64,000 bases of DNA from CAZBLK01 sp964492715 (GCA_964492715.1 CAZBLK010000004.1:1-64000); one strand, 5' to 3'. Shown: positions 8,427 through 18,078, counted from the first letter of the stretch. Made by a program: numbers and translations. The notes: a model not told the origin generated them from the letters alone.

Positions 8427-10682
8427 ATGAAAGGCAAAACTTTCATAAGCAGTTCACGCAAAAATAATTTTATAACTTCCAATAAATCGGAGAACAAGGG
8501 CACACTAAATGCTTTTTTAATTGTAGTGGCTTTTGTTGCTACGATTTTTTGCGTTGTAATGGGGGCATTTTTACAAACAGGGTTTGACGTTCAAATTGGT
8601 GCAGTAAGCGACTATCGTATTATTGCAGAGCGGAAAATTGAAAACCGTATTGCAACAGAAAAAAACAGAAATGATGCTATAGCCGCGGCAGAAAACATTC
8701 GCCCTTTAACAAAGCGTGACCCAAGCATAAATGACAAAGTTTACGAAAAGATTACGTCTTTCTTTGGCGAAGTAACCGAATTTAGAAAAGAAAAAGCACC
8801 AATATTTAACCCTAACGAAACAACAAATAATGAAGGAGCAGGCACTGAAAACACCGACCAACTGCTTCCAACGGACACTCCTCAGCCTGTTGACCTTGGC
8901 ATTTCGTTAAGCTCAAGCCTTACAGAGGTTTTGCTTACAATGGACACGCCAGTTTACAACAATCTTATGGAGCAAACTTTTGTTGCAACAGAAATTTTGC
9001 TTGAAAACGGCATTATTGAACGTGAAACCAACGTTAAAGAAGTAGATTCTAAAAGCCTTCTTTCTATTAAAGAAGAAGTTGACAAGCTTGACTTAAACTC
9101 GAGTAGCAGGGAAATTTGCTACCAAATTATAAGCGAGTTTATAGAGCCTAACATTGTTGTAGACACAGAAAAAACAGAAGCGGCCAGAGAACAGCGTGCT
9201 TCCGAGTATGAAATTGTTTACTACCTTAAAGGTGAAATGATAATTGACAAAAACCAAATTATTACAGAAGAAGCTTACCATGCAATTTTGGATTTGGGGC
9301 TTGTTAAAGGCAGTTACCGAGAAATAATTATTCCTGTAGTTGGCTTTTCGGTTATCGTTGGTTTAATTTTTTTCTCAGCAGTTTTATACATTAAAGAGTT
9401 CTACAAAACTGTGTCTAGTACACGCCGTGAAGTGCTTCTTATTTTTACGCTTTACATGGCTGCAATTTTTATGTGCTTTGCGCTTATTAATGTAAGCTAT
9501 TATTACATTCCAATAATTGTTGTAACGATGCTTATTGCCGTTTTAGTTGATGAACGGCTTGCAATTATGCTAAACGTTTTTATAACAATAATTTGTGCGT
9601 TCATTTATAGAGGTGAAACTGAGTTTATTTTGTTTTTCCTTCTTTCTGGAACGTGCATTTCCCTAATTGCAAAGTATACAACCGAACGCAACAAAATTAT
9701 GGTTGTTGGTTTTTTGGCAAGCCTAATAAACTTTGTTGTTATAATTGGCATTTCGTTTGTTTTTAGCCGCACATACACGACAGAAACTTTTTACACAGGT
9801 GTTTTTGCCGCTGCAACTGGTATTATTTCAGTTATTCTTGCCATTGGAAGCTTGCCAATTTGGGAAGCCGTTTTTGGCATTGTTACGCCAATTAAACTTT
9901 TGGACTTGGCAAACCCAAACAACCCTCTTTTACGGAGGCTTACAATTGAAGCACCTGGAACGTACCACCACTGCCTTATTGTTGCAAACCTTGCAGAAAC
10001 TGCCGCATATGACATTGATGCAAACCCAAGCCTTGCAAGAGTTGGTGCGTACTACCATGATATCGGCAAGCTAAAATACCCAACGTACTTCTTTGAAAAC
10101 AAAGTTGGAAAAAACTTGCATGACGACATGAACCCATATGAAAGTGTTCAGGTAATTACATCACACGTTGCCTATGGGCTGGAGCTTGCAGACACTTACA
10201 GGCTGCCAAGAGATGTAAAAGACATTGTTGGCCAGCACCACGGAACAACATTAATGAAATATTTTTATTATAAAGCTAAAAGCTTAAACCCAGAAATTGA
10301 AGTTGAACAAAACGACTTTAGGTACAAGTTTGAAACGCCAAAGTCTAAAGAGTCAGCAATTGTTATGCTTGCAGACACGGTTGAAGCCGCTGTTCGTTCA
10401 ATGCTTCCTTCTGTAAAAAGCATTGACGAGGTTGAAACTTTTGTGCGTGAGCTTGTAAACGACAAAGTAAGTGATGGGCAATTAAACGACAGCAGTTTGA
10501 CGCTTCGTGACATTGAAACAATTATTAAGTCGTTCATGCGTGTGTTTAAAGGCATGTACCACGAGCGCATTGCGTACCCTAAAGCACCTGCAAAGGGTGA
10601 GGACACACAAGACACCAATAATTCTGAAACCGAAGAAAAAGGTAGTGACGTAAGCGAAAGCGAGGAAAAAGCCAGTGAGTAA
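8427..10682 (+). CDS. pgpH: Cyclic-di-AMP phosphodiesterase PgpH (7TM-HD hydrolase)
   Basis: PgpH-type proteins hydrolyse c-di-AMP, which controls potassium and osmotic balance. The 751-residue membrane protein has one N-terminal helix (about 30-50), a large extracytoplasmic 7TMR-HDED domain (to about 285), a seven-helix membrane domain (about 290-490) and a cytosolic HD domain. Metal ligands are in HHCLIVANLAE, YYHDIGKL and GQHHGT near residues 515-605. The acidic tail (about 725-751) is low complexity. The stop overlaps the ybeY start by 8 bases. All catalytic motifs are present, so it should be active. Confidence 0.95.
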   Translation: MKGKTFISSSRKNNFITSNKSENKGTLNAFLIVVAFVATIFCVVMGAFLQTGFDVQIGAVSDYRIIAERKIENRIATEKNRNDAIAAAENIRPLTKRDPSINDKVYEKITSFFGEVTEFRKEKAPIFNPNETTNNEGAGTENTDQLLPTDTPQPVDLGISLSSSLTEVLLTMDTPVYNNLMEQTFVATEILLENGIIERETNVKEVDSKSLLSIKEEVDKLDLNSSSREICYQIISEFIEPNIVVDTEKTEAAREQRASEYEIVYYLKGEMIIDKNQIITEEAYHAILDLGLVKGSYREIIIPVVGFSVIVGLIFFSAVLYIKEFYKTVSSTRREVLLIFTLYMAAIFMCFALINVSYYYIPIIVVTMLIAVLVDERLAIMLNVFITIICAFIYRGETEFILFFLLSGTCISLIAKYTTERNKIMVVGFLASLINFVVIIGISFVFSRTYTTETFYTGVFAAATGIISVILAIGSLPIWEAVFGIVTPIKLLDLANPNNPLLRRLTIEAPGTYHHCLIVANLAETAAYDIDANPSLARVGAYYHDIGKLKYPTYFFENKVGKNLHDDMNPYESVQVITSHVAYGLELADTYRLPRDVKDIVGQHHGTTLMKYFYYKAKSLNPEIEVEQNDFRYKFETPKSKESAIVMLADTVEAAVRSMLPSVKSIDEVETFVRELVNDKVSDGQLNDSSLTLRDIETIIKSFMRVFKGMYHERIAYPKAPAKGEDTQDTNNSETEEKGSDVSESEEKASE

Positions 10683-11133
10683 AGTTGAAACTTACGTTGA
10701 TTTTGAAGCTGTTCAAAGCTTTGACGAAAGCTATGTTGAAATTATAAAATCAGTTGTGGAAAAAACCGCAGAGCTTGAAGGGTTTACGGCAAGCAGTGAA
10801 GTTTGCATAACAATAACTGACGAAACCGAAATTAAAAGGCTTAACAAAGAATATCGTGGAATAGACAAAGTTACAGACGTTTTGTCCTTTCCTCTTTCCG
10901 AAAAACCTTTGTTGGAAGACGGATACATCGCTTTGGGTGACATTATTATTTGCCTAAAAAGGGCACAGGAACAAGCGGAAGAATACTCACACAGCTTTGA
11001 ACGTGAGCTTGCGTTTTTAACGGTTCACGGAATGTTGCACCTTTTCGGCTACGACCACATGCAAAGTGCAGACGAAGAAATTATGCTTAAAAAGCAGGAA
11101 GTTGTTTTAAACAGCTTGGGAATATTGCGCTAA
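10675..11133 (+). CDS. ybeY: Endoribonuclease YbeY
   Basis: This 152-residue zinc-dependent endoribonuclease is required for 16S rRNA 3'-end maturation and for disposal of defective ribosomes. The metal site HGMLHLFGYDH (H-x3-H-x5-H) is complete near residues 122-132, and the family motif TDVLSFPL is present near 63. It starts at GTG inside the end of pgpH. The expected era or dgkA genes do not follow; instead a DUF3048 gene comes next after 20 bases. The assignment is secure. Confidence 0.95.
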   Translation: MSKVETYVDFEAVQSFDESYVEIIKSVVEKTAELEGFTASSEVCITITDETEIKRLNKEYRGIDKVTDVLSFPLSEKPLLEDGYIALGDIIICLKRAQEQAEEYSHSFERELAFLTVHGMLHLFGYDHMQSADEEIMLKKQEVVLNSLGILR

Positions 11134-11153
11134 AAATAGGAGGGAACTTTTCG

Positions 11154-12308
11154 ATGAATTTTTTTAACAGGCTTAAACGGCTTTTATTAAAAGGCGACAA
11201 TAAATATATTTTTGGCGGAATTCTAATTGGTGTTGTTGCGGCTGTTGTCTTTTTTTCCATTATTTTTATAGGTGAAGTAAAGGACACAACTGTAGCAAAA
11301 ATTAGTGACCCAACAGAAACACCTATCCCTACAGCTTCCCCCACTCCTACGCCGCCACCTACACCTACCCCAGAACCTACAGAGGACATAACGGGTAAGG
11401 CAAAAAGCAAGCTAACAGGGCTTTACATTGCTGAAGAAACAGCTTCAAAACGCCCTTACGCAGTTGTTGTAAACAACATGAAAAAAGCTTTGCCACAAAG
11501 CGGAATTTCGCAAGCTTCAATTATTTATGAAGTTTTGGCAGAGGGTGACATAACAAGGCTTGTTGCAATTTTCGACGAGTTTAGCACAGAAAAGCTTGGC
11601 CCTATCCGCAGCGCAAGAGATTATTTTTTGGACTTTGCTCTTGACTCTGATGCAGTTTTTGTTCACCACGGTGGAAGCCCATCTGGGTACAGCCAAATTT
11701 CTGCCCTTAAAATAAACAACCTCGACGGAATGAGAGATGGCAACACATTTTGGCGTGACCCTGTGCGCTACAACACCCCAGCAATGATTGAGCACAGCTC
11801 ATACACTGACACATCAAAAATTTTGTCGGGTGTTGCTGCAAAAGGCTACAGGACAGAGCCTCAAACAGACGAAAGCATGTTTAATTTTTATGAAAAGCCT
11901 GCTTCTCCGAAAAATGGTGAATACGCCACAGTAATTACCGTTCCATTTTCGCAAAACTACACGTCAAAATTTGTTTATGACGAAGAAACAAAGCTGTATA
12001 GCAAATTCGAGCGTGACAACAAGCACATAGACGAAGAAAACGGAGAGCAACTTACTGTTTCAAATATAATTGTACAATTTGTCGACATGCACGTAATTCA
12101 AGGTGACGAAGCTGGGCGGCGTTCCGTAAAGCTTGTTTCAAGCGGTGACGGTTATGTAATTACAAACGGCAGCTACGCAAAAATTACATGGAAAAAGACA
12201 AGCCACAACTCACCAACTGAATGGTTTGACGAAAACGGCGAAAAGCTTTCACTTAATAAAGGCAGAACTTGGGTTTGTGTTTACAATGGTGGCGTTTCAT
12301 TTGAATAA
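11154..12308 (+). CDS. Membrane-anchored DUF3048 (YerB-like) protein
   Basis: This 384-residue protein of the DUF3048 family is common on the outside of Firmicutes and of unknown function. After a basic start comes one transmembrane helix (about 20-42), then a Pro/Thr linker (TPIPTASPTPTPPPTP, about 55-78). The folded extracytoplasmic domain has the family's conserved RPYAVVVNNMKKALPQSG and GPIRSARDYFLDFALDSDAVFVHHGGSP segments. The ribosome site GGAGGG lies 8 bases before the ATG. It probably sits at the cell surface facing the wall. The location just after ybeY may reflect co-transcription only. Confidence 0.88.
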   Translation: MNFFNRLKRLLLKGDNKYIFGGILIGVVAAVVFFSIIFIGEVKDTTVAKISDPTETPIPTASPTPTPPPTPTPEPTEDITGKAKSKLTGLYIAEETASKRPYAVVVNNMKKALPQSGISQASIIYEVLAEGDITRLVAIFDEFSTEKLGPIRSARDYFLDFALDSDAVFVHHGGSPSGYSQISALKINNLDGMRDGNTFWRDPVRYNTPAMIEHSSYTDTSKILSGVAAKGYRTEPQTDESMFNFYEKPASPKNGEYATVITVPFSQNYTSKFVYDEETKLYSKFERDNKHIDEENGEQLTVSNIIVQFVDMHVIQGDEAGRRSVKLVSSGDGYVITNGSYAKITWKKTSHNSPTEWFDENGEKLSLNKGRTWVCVYNGGVSFE

Positions 12309-12328
12309 TAAAACCCCATGTTGTTGTA

Positions 12329-12405
12329 CGGCTTCTTTGGAAAGAGGGGCTTTTGGGGAGACAACCTTTTTCGCCGTTTGAAAAAAAGGTTATCCCCTCA
12401 ATGTC
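12329..12405 (+). repeat. Family D repeat, copy 1
   Basis: About 77 bases are nearly the same as the reverse complement of 38422-38501. Both share CGGCTT.TTTGGA.AGAGGGG, a CGCCGTTTGAAAAAA core and an inverted arrangement of AACCTTTTT and AAAAAGGTT. It lies between the DUF3048 gene and the ABC operon and can form an imperfect hairpin. Confidence 0.7.
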
Positions 12406-12441
12406 TTATTGTGTTTCATTAAAAACCTAGGAGGAACAAGT

Positions 12442-13461
12442 TTGATAGAAGTAAAAGACTTAGTAAAAAACTACGGCACAAACGAAGCTTTAAAATCAAT
12501 TAACTTTGAAGTCGGCGACGGAGAAATTGTTGGCTTTCTCGGGGCAAACGGCGCAGGTAAAACTACCACGCTAAATATAATTTCTGGCTACATTCCACCA
12601 ACAAGCGGCACTGTAACGATAAACGGCATAAACATTTTGGACGAGCCCGAAAAAGCAAAAGCACACATTGGCTACCTCCCCGACTCTCCGCCTGTTTACA
12701 TGGACTTTACAGTTTCAGAGTATTTAAACTTTGTTGCCGAGCTAAAAGGCGTGCCTAAAAACGAGCGCAAAGAAGCAATTTTAAAAATAACTCAATCTGT
12801 TCAAATAGACGACGTTTTTAACAAGCTTTGCAAAACTCTTTCAAAAGGATATTTACAGCGTGTCGGTCTTGCACAAGCTTTAATTGCCAACCCAAAAGTA
12901 ATAGTTTTGGACGAGCCTACAGTAGGGCTTGACCCAAAACAAATTATACAAATTCGTGATGTAATAAAGCAGCTTGGCAAAAAGCACACAGTTATTTTTA
13001 GCTCACACATTTTGTCGGAAGTAAGCGCATTGTGCGACAGGGTTATTATAATTAGCAAAGGGCAAATTGTTGCAAGCGGCACGCCCGAAAGCCTTTCAAA
13101 ATCGCTTACAAACGGCAACAAAATGCTTGCTCGTGTTAAAGGCGAAGAAAGTAAAATTAAAGCTGCATTTGACGGCGTAAACGAAATTGTTTCTTTAACT
13201 TTTGAGTGCGTTGTTGAGGGCGGAACACACGACATTGTTTTAGAAGGTGCAGACGGCGCAGACATTCGTGAAACTGTGTTTAACGTGCTTGCAGAAAACA
13301 AGCTTCCGCTTTTAAACTTTAAGTCGCTTGACCTTACACTTGAAGAAATATTTTTACAGCTTACAGACTCTACCCCACAAGCTTTGCTTGATGAAACAGA
13401 AGGTGGCTTAGACACTGTAGCCATCAACGGAGGTTCAAACAAAAATGACGACAATAATTAA
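12442..13461 (+). CDS. ABC transporter ATP-binding protein (GldA-like)
   Basis: This 339-residue ABC ATPase provides energy for the membrane subunits encoded next. Walker A is GANGAGKTT near 37-45, the signature is LSKGYLQRVGLAQAL, Walker B is VIVLDEPTVGLDP, and an H-loop (SSHILSEV) is present. A C-terminal extension beyond residue 215 is typical of exporter ATPases. An upstream in-frame TTG exists at 12409, but AGGAGG at 12429-12434 lies 7 bases before the TTG at 12442, which is therefore the start. The 3' end overlaps the permease gene by 17 bases. The three-gene order matches GldA-GldF-GldG systems. The substrate is unknown. Confidence 0.93.
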   Translation: MIEVKDLVKNYGTNEALKSINFEVGDGEIVGFLGANGAGKTTTLNIISGYIPPTSGTVTINGINILDEPEKAKAHIGYLPDSPPVYMDFTVSEYLNFVAELKGVPKNERKEAILKITQSVQIDDVFNKLCKTLSKGYLQRVGLAQALIANPKVIVLDEPTVGLDPKQIIQIRDVIKQLGKKHTVIFSSHILSEVSALCDRVIIISKGQIVASGTPESLSKSLTNGNKMLARVKGEESKIKAAFDGVNEIVSLTFECVVEGGTHDIVLEGADGADIRETVFNVLAENKLPLLNFKSLDLTLEEIFLQLTDSTPQALLDETEGGLDTVAINGGSNKNDDNN

Positions 13462-14314
13462 AAAGGAGCTTCGTTCCTATTTTGTTACAATGTCTGGGTA
13501 CATTTTTATTGGACTTTATGTACTTGCAACTGCAATTTATTTTAGCGTTGCAAACGTTCTAAGCCTTTACCCCGACTATAGCATTACACTTTCGGTTTCA
13601 AATGTTTTGTTTTTAATTTTAATTCCAGTTTTAACAATGGGGCTTTTTGCAGACGAAGCCAAAAACAAAACTGACCGACTGCTTTTTACTTCTCCGCTTA
13701 AAATAAACCAAATTATAATTGGCAAGTTTTTGTCGGCTTTTATTTTGCTTTTAATAGCAGTTTTAGTTACGGCAATTTTTCCTTTGGCACTTTCTGCTTA
13801 CGGCGAAATTCCCATAACGAAAATTGTTGGCTCGTATATAGGCGTAGTGTTCCTTGGCTGCACTTTTATATCTGTAGGGCTTTTTGTTTCGGTGCTTTCT
13901 GGCAGCCAAATTGTCGCTGCAATTTCCACGTTTGCAACGCTTTTTTCCTTCTACTTGTTTGATGCAATTGTTTCTGTGCTTCCTTCAAGCAGAATTTCGT
14001 CACTTGTGTTTGTTTGTGTTGTAATTGTTTTTTTAGCTATGTACTTTTACAGTGCTACCAAAAACCAGTATGTTGCAATTGGTGTTACAGCCGTGTGCTC
14101 GTTTGGTGCAGGCATTGCATTCTTCTCAGCACCATCACTTTATGAGGGGCTTATGGGCAAAGTTTTTGGCTGGTTTTCTGTCATGAAGCGTTTTTACGGC
14201 TTTACAAGTGGTGTGCTTTATGTCAGTGACATTGTTTATTACATCACCTTTTCGCTTGCGTTTATCTTCCTAACTATCCATGTTATGGAAAGTAGACGTC
14301 GTCATTCGCTTTAG
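13445..14314 (+). CDS. ABC transporter permease (GldF-like)
   Basis: This 289-residue ABC-2 type membrane subunit has six predicted helices (about 10-32, 53-73, 95-120, 130-155, 165-185 and 255-280) and no periplasmic domain. The N-terminal I-KKELRSYFVTMSGYIFIGLYV pattern is typical of the GldF/ABC-2 group. The ATG lies inside the end of the ATPase gene, and the GldG-like partner begins 11 bases after its stop. In Bacteroidetes the homologous trio supports gliding. In Firmicutes the same trio occurs without gliding and its cargo is unknown. Confidence 0.88.
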   Translation: MTTIIKKELRSYFVTMSGYIFIGLYVLATAIYFSVANVLSLYPDYSITLSVSNVLFLILIPVLTMGLFADEAKNKTDRLLFTSPLKINQIIIGKFLSAFILLLIAVLVTAIFPLALSAYGEIPITKIVGSYIGVVFLGCTFISVGLFVSVLSGSQIVAAISTFATLFSFYLFDAIVSVLPSSRISSLVFVCVVIVFLAMYFYSATKNQYVAIGVTAVCSFGAGIAFFSAPSLYEGLMGKVFGWFSVMKRFYGFTSGVLYVSDIVYYITFSLAFIFLTIHVMESRRRHSL

Positions 14315-14325
14315 GAGGACAGATT

Positions 14326-15768
14326 TTGAGTAATATAAATAATTCAATAAAAGCTGCAAAAACAAAAAGGCTGAAACTTGGCTTATATCAAAGCTTTTCA
14401 CTAATTTTTGTAATAGCGTTGTTAATTGGAATAAACGTTGCCGTTTCAAACTTAAATTTAAGCTTTGACTTAACGGTAAACAAAAAATTTACTTTGTCAA
14501 CTACTACGCTTAACTTAATTAAAACAATAGAAAGCAAAGTTGCAATTTATCCGCTGTTTTCGGATGATATAACAGGCTTAGACATTGACACGGTTAAAGA
14601 GCTTTTAAACCAATATAAAGTTAATTCAAGCAATATTACAGTAGAATATAAAGACCCAAACACATACCCTACTTTTATAGAAGGATATTCAAAGCTTGGT
14701 GCTGCGCCTCAATACGGCGGAATTATAGTTGAAAGCGATAAGCGTTTTACTGTAATAAACCCAGGCGACATTATAATTACACAGTACGACTACCAAACAT
14801 ACGAGCAGTACACAATGGTTGACGTTGAGGCACAAGTTACAAATGCAATTTCGTATGTTAATGAAGAAAACACAGCTGTTGTTTACTCTTTAACAGGGCA
14901 TAACGAGCTTTTACTTTCAGATGCTATGCAAAGTAAAATTGCCCTTTCAAACTATGACTTAAAAGAGCTTAACCTGCTTACAAGCGGCGAAATTCCTGTC
15001 GACTGTGAAGTTTTAGTTTTGTCGTCACCACAGCGTGACTACTCGTCAGAAGAAGCCCAAATGATTTCAGACTATTTGTCAAGCGGCGGACGAGCTTTAG
15101 TTTTTGCTGATGCTGGGCTTCAAGCAGAAAACTTTAGTAGCATACTAAATAATTACGGTGTATCAATAAACGATGCAGTAATTGTAGAGGGCAACGGGGA
15201 ATACTACTTACCAAACAGCAGCCCTTTAAGCCTTTTGCCCCAATTTACTTACAACGAAATTGCAACAGCGTTGAAAGAAAAAAACGTTTACACACTGGTT
15301 CCTTTGGCAGCAGGTGTTAAAACAAACGAGAATATAAGAGAATCTCTTTATGTAGAGCCTGTTCTTGTTACGTCGGAAACGGCTTACGGCAAAATTAACC
15401 CAAACGCAAAAACAATTGAAAAAGAAGACGGAGACATTGACGGGCCTTTTGATGTTGCTGTAACCGTAACAGAGCAAAACAACAGCGGCAACGAAACAAA
15501 GCTTGTTGTTGTAAGCTCGTCTACAGTATTTGACGAAGGTGTAAACGATGCCATTGCAGGTGGCAACCTTGAATTTATTATAGGTTCAATAAATTGGCTG
15601 CAAGGCAAAGCTGGTTCAATTTATATTATGCCAAAAACAGAAAGCTTTACTTCGCTTTTGTTAAACAGTACGCAAGCTATTACGCTTATGGTTGCAAGCG
15701 TTGTTTTGCTTCCGTTAATTATTTTTGGTGTGGGTGCATTTGTTTGGTATAGGCGTAAAAAAAGATAA
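14326..15768 (+). CDS. GldG-family ABC transporter accessory protein
   Basis: This 480-residue protein has one N-terminal helix (about 20-42) and a large extracytoplasmic domain of the GldG type, containing LTGHNELLL and LVLSSPQRDYSSEEAQMISDYLSSGGRALVFADAG. One C-terminal helix (about 448-472) ends in a basic tail (WYRRKKR). It starts at TTG, with AGGAGG 9 bases upstream. It closes the three-gene ABC operon and is followed by a terminator. The domain looks like a catalytically inert sugar-binding or peptidase-like fold; that point is inference. Confidence 0.88.
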   Translation: MSNINNSIKAAKTKRLKLGLYQSFSLIFVIALLIGINVAVSNLNLSFDLTVNKKFTLSTTTLNLIKTIESKVAIYPLFSDDITGLDIDTVKELLNQYKVNSSNITVEYKDPNTYPTFIEGYSKLGAAPQYGGIIVESDKRFTVINPGDIIITQYDYQTYEQYTMVDVEAQVTNAISYVNEENTAVVYSLTGHNELLLSDAMQSKIALSNYDLKELNLLTSGEIPVDCEVLVLSSPQRDYSSEEAQMISDYLSSGGRALVFADAGLQAENFSSILNNYGVSINDAVIVEGNGEYYLPNSSPLSLLPQFTYNEIATALKEKNVYTLVPLAAGVKTNENIRESLYVEPVLVTSETAYGKINPNAKTIEKEDGDIDGPFDVAVTVTEQNNSGNETKLVVVSSSTVFDEGVNDAIAGGNLEFIIGSINWLQGKAGSIYIMPKTESFTSLLLNSTQAITLMVASVVLLPLIIFGVGAFVWYRRKKR

Positions 15769-15787
15769 TTCAATTTTAAATTAATTT

Positions 15788-15813
15788 CCCCTACACACGT
15801 GGGGGATTTTTTG
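15788..15813 (+). terminator. Terminator of the ABC operon
   Basis: The stem CCCCTAC / GTGGGGG (one G-T pair) has the loop ACAC and is followed by ATTTTTTG. It lies 20 bases after the gldG-like stop. Confidence 0.85.
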
Positions 15814-15875
15814 TTATACATATTTTTTGTATAAATCAAAACAATATAATTATAAATACTGAAAGGGGAAATTTT

Positions 15876-16088
15876 ATGTACGAAAAATTCAAACCGCAAA
15901 CAGAGAAAATTGACAACGTTGATATTATGGATAAAAACATTGCAAGCACAAGTGAATGTACCGGGCTTTACCCTCGCCCACTTTGCTCGGAAAACGAGCT
16001 TGAAGCCTATGAGGCAATTTACGAGCATACACCTAGAAACAAGCGTGATATGGATAGTTTAAAGAAGGAAAGACAAACAAACGAATAG
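15876..16088 (+). CDS. Small hypothetical protein, 70 residues
   Basis: I do not recognise this protein. It is hydrophilic, without a membrane segment or signal peptide, and has two cysteines (STSECTGLYPRPLCSENE). The ribosome site GAAAGGGG stands 8 bases before the ATG, and the gene lies alone between a terminator and a repeat-containing gap. The conserved-looking core TGLYPRPLCSENELEAYEAIYEH suggests a real protein rather than a chance frame. No function can be offered. Confidence 0.55.
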   Translation: MYEKFKPQTEKIDNVDIMDKNIASTSECTGLYPRPLCSENELEAYEAIYEHTPRNKRDMDSLKKERQTNE

Positions 16089-16129
16089 TTTTAATATTTT
16101 GCTCCTTTTTGGAAAAGTTTACATTAAAC

Positions 16130-16200
16130 AACTAACCCAAGAAGGAGTTTTTTCTGCAACTTATAGCAATTCTAAACGACTAGGTGTTGGGTTTTTCTCT
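16130..16200 (+). repeat. Family B-like fragment with terminator-like inverted repeat
   Basis: TATAGCAATTC, the leading motif of the family B elements, recurs here. A flanking inverted pair, AACCCAA and TTGGGTT, ends in a T-rich stretch. It may end transcription of the preceding small gene. Confidence 0.4.
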
Positions 16201-16222
16201 TACAGCTTAGTAATTTCAATAT

Positions 16223-16255
16223 AAAAAGCAAGGCGTTGCCTTTAAGCAACACCTT
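16223..16255 (-). terminator. Terminator of the carboxypeptidase gene
   Basis: Read on the minus strand, the 10-bp stem AAGGTGTTGC / GCAACGCCTT (one G-T pair) has a 6-base loop and is followed by GCTTTTTAT. It lies 20 bases past the stop codon. Confidence 0.85.
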
Positions 16256-16275
16256 ACGCTGTATGGTTTACAATT

Positions 16276-17784
16276 CTACTTCAAATTATAAACCTTAGAA
16301 AACTTGTTTTCCAAATACTCCACATAATAATCAGCGTTAAGTTCCTCGCCGTTTATCGCTTTCAAAATAGTTGAAGGCTCGTAAAGCGAACCAAACTTAT
16401 GAAGCTTTTCTGAAAGCCATTCCCTAATTGCATCAACATTTCCGTTTTTAATGTTACCAAAAACGTCCATGTCTTTTTGCATGTAGCTTAAAAGCTGGGC
16501 TGCATAAGCGTTGCCAAGTGAGTACGAAGGGAAGTAGCCAAACAAACCGCTCGACCAGTGAACATCTTGCAGTACACCTTCGGAGTCGTTCTTAGGAGTA
16601 ACGCCCAAATATTCCTCCATTTTTTTGTTCCAAATGGAAGGCAAGTCGTTTACATCTACCTCGCCGCCAAAAATAAGCTTTTCAATTTCATACCTAACCA
16701 TAATGTGCAGAGAATATGTCAGCTCGTCTGCTTCAATTCTAATTAAAGATGGGTTAACTACGTTTGCAGCTTCATAGAACATTTCTGGCGTAACATCTTT
16801 AAAGTCGTCTCCCAAAATTTCCATAAACTCGTCATATGAATTTTGCCAAAACTCATAGCTTCTGCAAATGATGTTCTCAAAGAACCTAGACTGTGACTCG
16901 TGCAACCCAAAAGACACGCCATCGCTTAAAACAGTGTCTGCAAACTCGCTTGAAATGTTTTGCTCATAAATGCCGTGTCCGCTTTCATGGGCAACGCTGA
17001 ACATCGAAGAAAGGAAATTGTTTTCATAATAGTGTGTCGAAATTCTAACGTCGTTTTGTGAAATTGTAAGGCAAAATGGGTGCTCTGTTTCTGCAATCAA
17101 ACCTCTGTTAAGGTCAAACCCAACCTTTTTCATAACAAGTGCCGCAATTTTCTTTTGCTTGTCAATTGAAATAGTGCGAAATGTAAAGCTGTTGTCAATT
17201 TTCTTTTCACTAGCGACAACCTTTTTCAAAAGTGGAACAATTGTTTTACGCATTTTGTCAAAGTATACGTCAAGCTTTTCCATTGTCATGCCAGGCTCAT
17301 ACTCGTCAAGCATCATATCGTAAGGCTTTGCATCGCTTCCCCTGTACTTTATGAGCCTTTTGTTTGTTTCTACAAGCTCCTTCAAGTATGGTGCAAACGA
17401 AGCAAAGTCGTTGTTATGCTTTGCCTTGCGCCAAACCTCGTATGCAACAGCTTGAAGTTCAAAATATTTGCGTGCTTCTTCTGCGGGAACATTTTTTGCT
17501 TCATTATACTTTTTGCTAAAAATGCGGTGCATTGCTTTTGTTTCGTCGCTAAGCGTGTTTAAATGTGGCTCAAGCGCATCTAAAAAGCCTTTCATTTCAT
17601 CTGAAATTGTCATTTGGAAAGATTCTGCACCAAGTATTGACACAAGCTTTGCCCTTGACTCTTGGCCGCCCTCTGGAGGGTTTCCTGTTTGCATGTCCCA
17701 ATGAAACAACGATTCAGCCATTCTGATAGCATGATAACGTTCTAGGTAGCTTTTAAAACATTTTACTGTTTCGTCGATTTGCAT
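16276..17784 (-). CDS. Carboxypeptidase M32 (thermostable carboxypeptidase Taq-like)
   Basis: This 502-residue cytosolic zinc metallopeptidase removes C-terminal residues from peptides. The catalytic zinc motif HESGH is in FSVAHESGHGIYEQ near residue 266. The downstream ligand region GLHESQSRFFENI and the family signature MQTGNPPEGGQESRA near the start are present. The length is normal for the family. GGAGG lies 6 bases before the ATG. The gene stands alone with its own terminator. It probably takes part in peptide recycling or amino-acid fermentation (inference). Confidence 0.95.
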   Translation of the reverse strand: MQIDETVKCFKSYLERYHAIRMAESLFHWDMQTGNPPEGGQESRAKLVSILGAESFQMTISDEMKGFLDALEPHLNTLSDETKAMHRIFSKKYNEAKNVPAEEARKYFELQAVAYEVWRKAKHNNDFASFAPYLKELVETNKRLIKYRGSDAKPYDMMLDEYEPGMTMEKLDVYFDKMRKTIVPLLKKVVASEKKIDNSFTFRTISIDKQKKIAALVMKKVGFDLNRGLIAETEHPFCLTISQNDVRISTHYYENNFLSSMFSVAHESGHGIYEQNISSEFADTVLSDGVSFGLHESQSRFFENIICRSYEFWQNSYDEFMEILGDDFKDVTPEMFYEAANVVNPSLIRIEADELTYSLHIMVRYEIEKLIFGGEVDVNDLPSIWNKKMEEYLGVTPKNDSEGVLQDVHWSSGLFGYFPSYSLGNAYAAQLLSYMQKDMDVFGNIKNGNVDAIREWLSEKLHKFGSLYEPSTILKAINGEELNADYYVEYLENKFSKVYNLK

Positions 17785-17903
17785 AATTACCTCCGTTTAA
17801 AAAAATAAAAAACTGTAGCTAAAAGCTTATCCCTAAATTAAAAATCTAGTCATTTTCCTGTCAAATTGACTTCGTGTTTGATTTAGAAAAAAGCTCTAAA
17901 GTT

Positions 17904-17937
17904 AAAACAGGTCAAATGAAAACATTCGACCTGTTTT
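17904..17937 (-). terminator. Terminator downstream of tRNA-Val
   Basis: The near-perfect 15-bp stem has arms AAAACAGGTCGAATG and CATTTGACCTGTTTT (minus strand) and a TTTT loop. It lies 13 bases past the tRNA 3' end. The T-tract after it is short but the stem is strong. Confidence 0.75.
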
Positions 17938-17949
17938 GAAAGCTTTATA

Positions 17950-18023
17950 TGAAGGCAACAGGGTTTGAACCTGTGACCCCCTGCACGTCAAGCAGGTACT
18001 CTAGCCAGCTGAGCTATGCCTCC
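17950..18023 (-). tRNA. tRNA-Val (anticodon GAC)
   Basis: A 74-base cloverleaf is readable on the minus strand. The acceptor arms GGAGGCA and TGCCTTC have one G-T pair and discriminator A. The D arm is GCTC...GAGT, the anticodon stem CCTGC/GCAGG holds the loop TTGACGT, and the T arm is ACAGG TTCAAAC CCTGT. The anticodon GAC after U33 reads valine codons GUC and GUU. CCA is not encoded. No integrase or att-like duplication is beside it. Confidence 0.93.
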
Positions 18024-18078
18024 CTAGCGAAATTATTATAACATTTGCTGGGAGGGTTGTCAAATGTTTACTTGATTT

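Noticed and set aside
12801..13454. 217-codon open frame opposite the ABC ATPase
   Set aside because: It is antisense to conserved Walker and signature motifs, is low-complexity serine-rich, and has no start signal.
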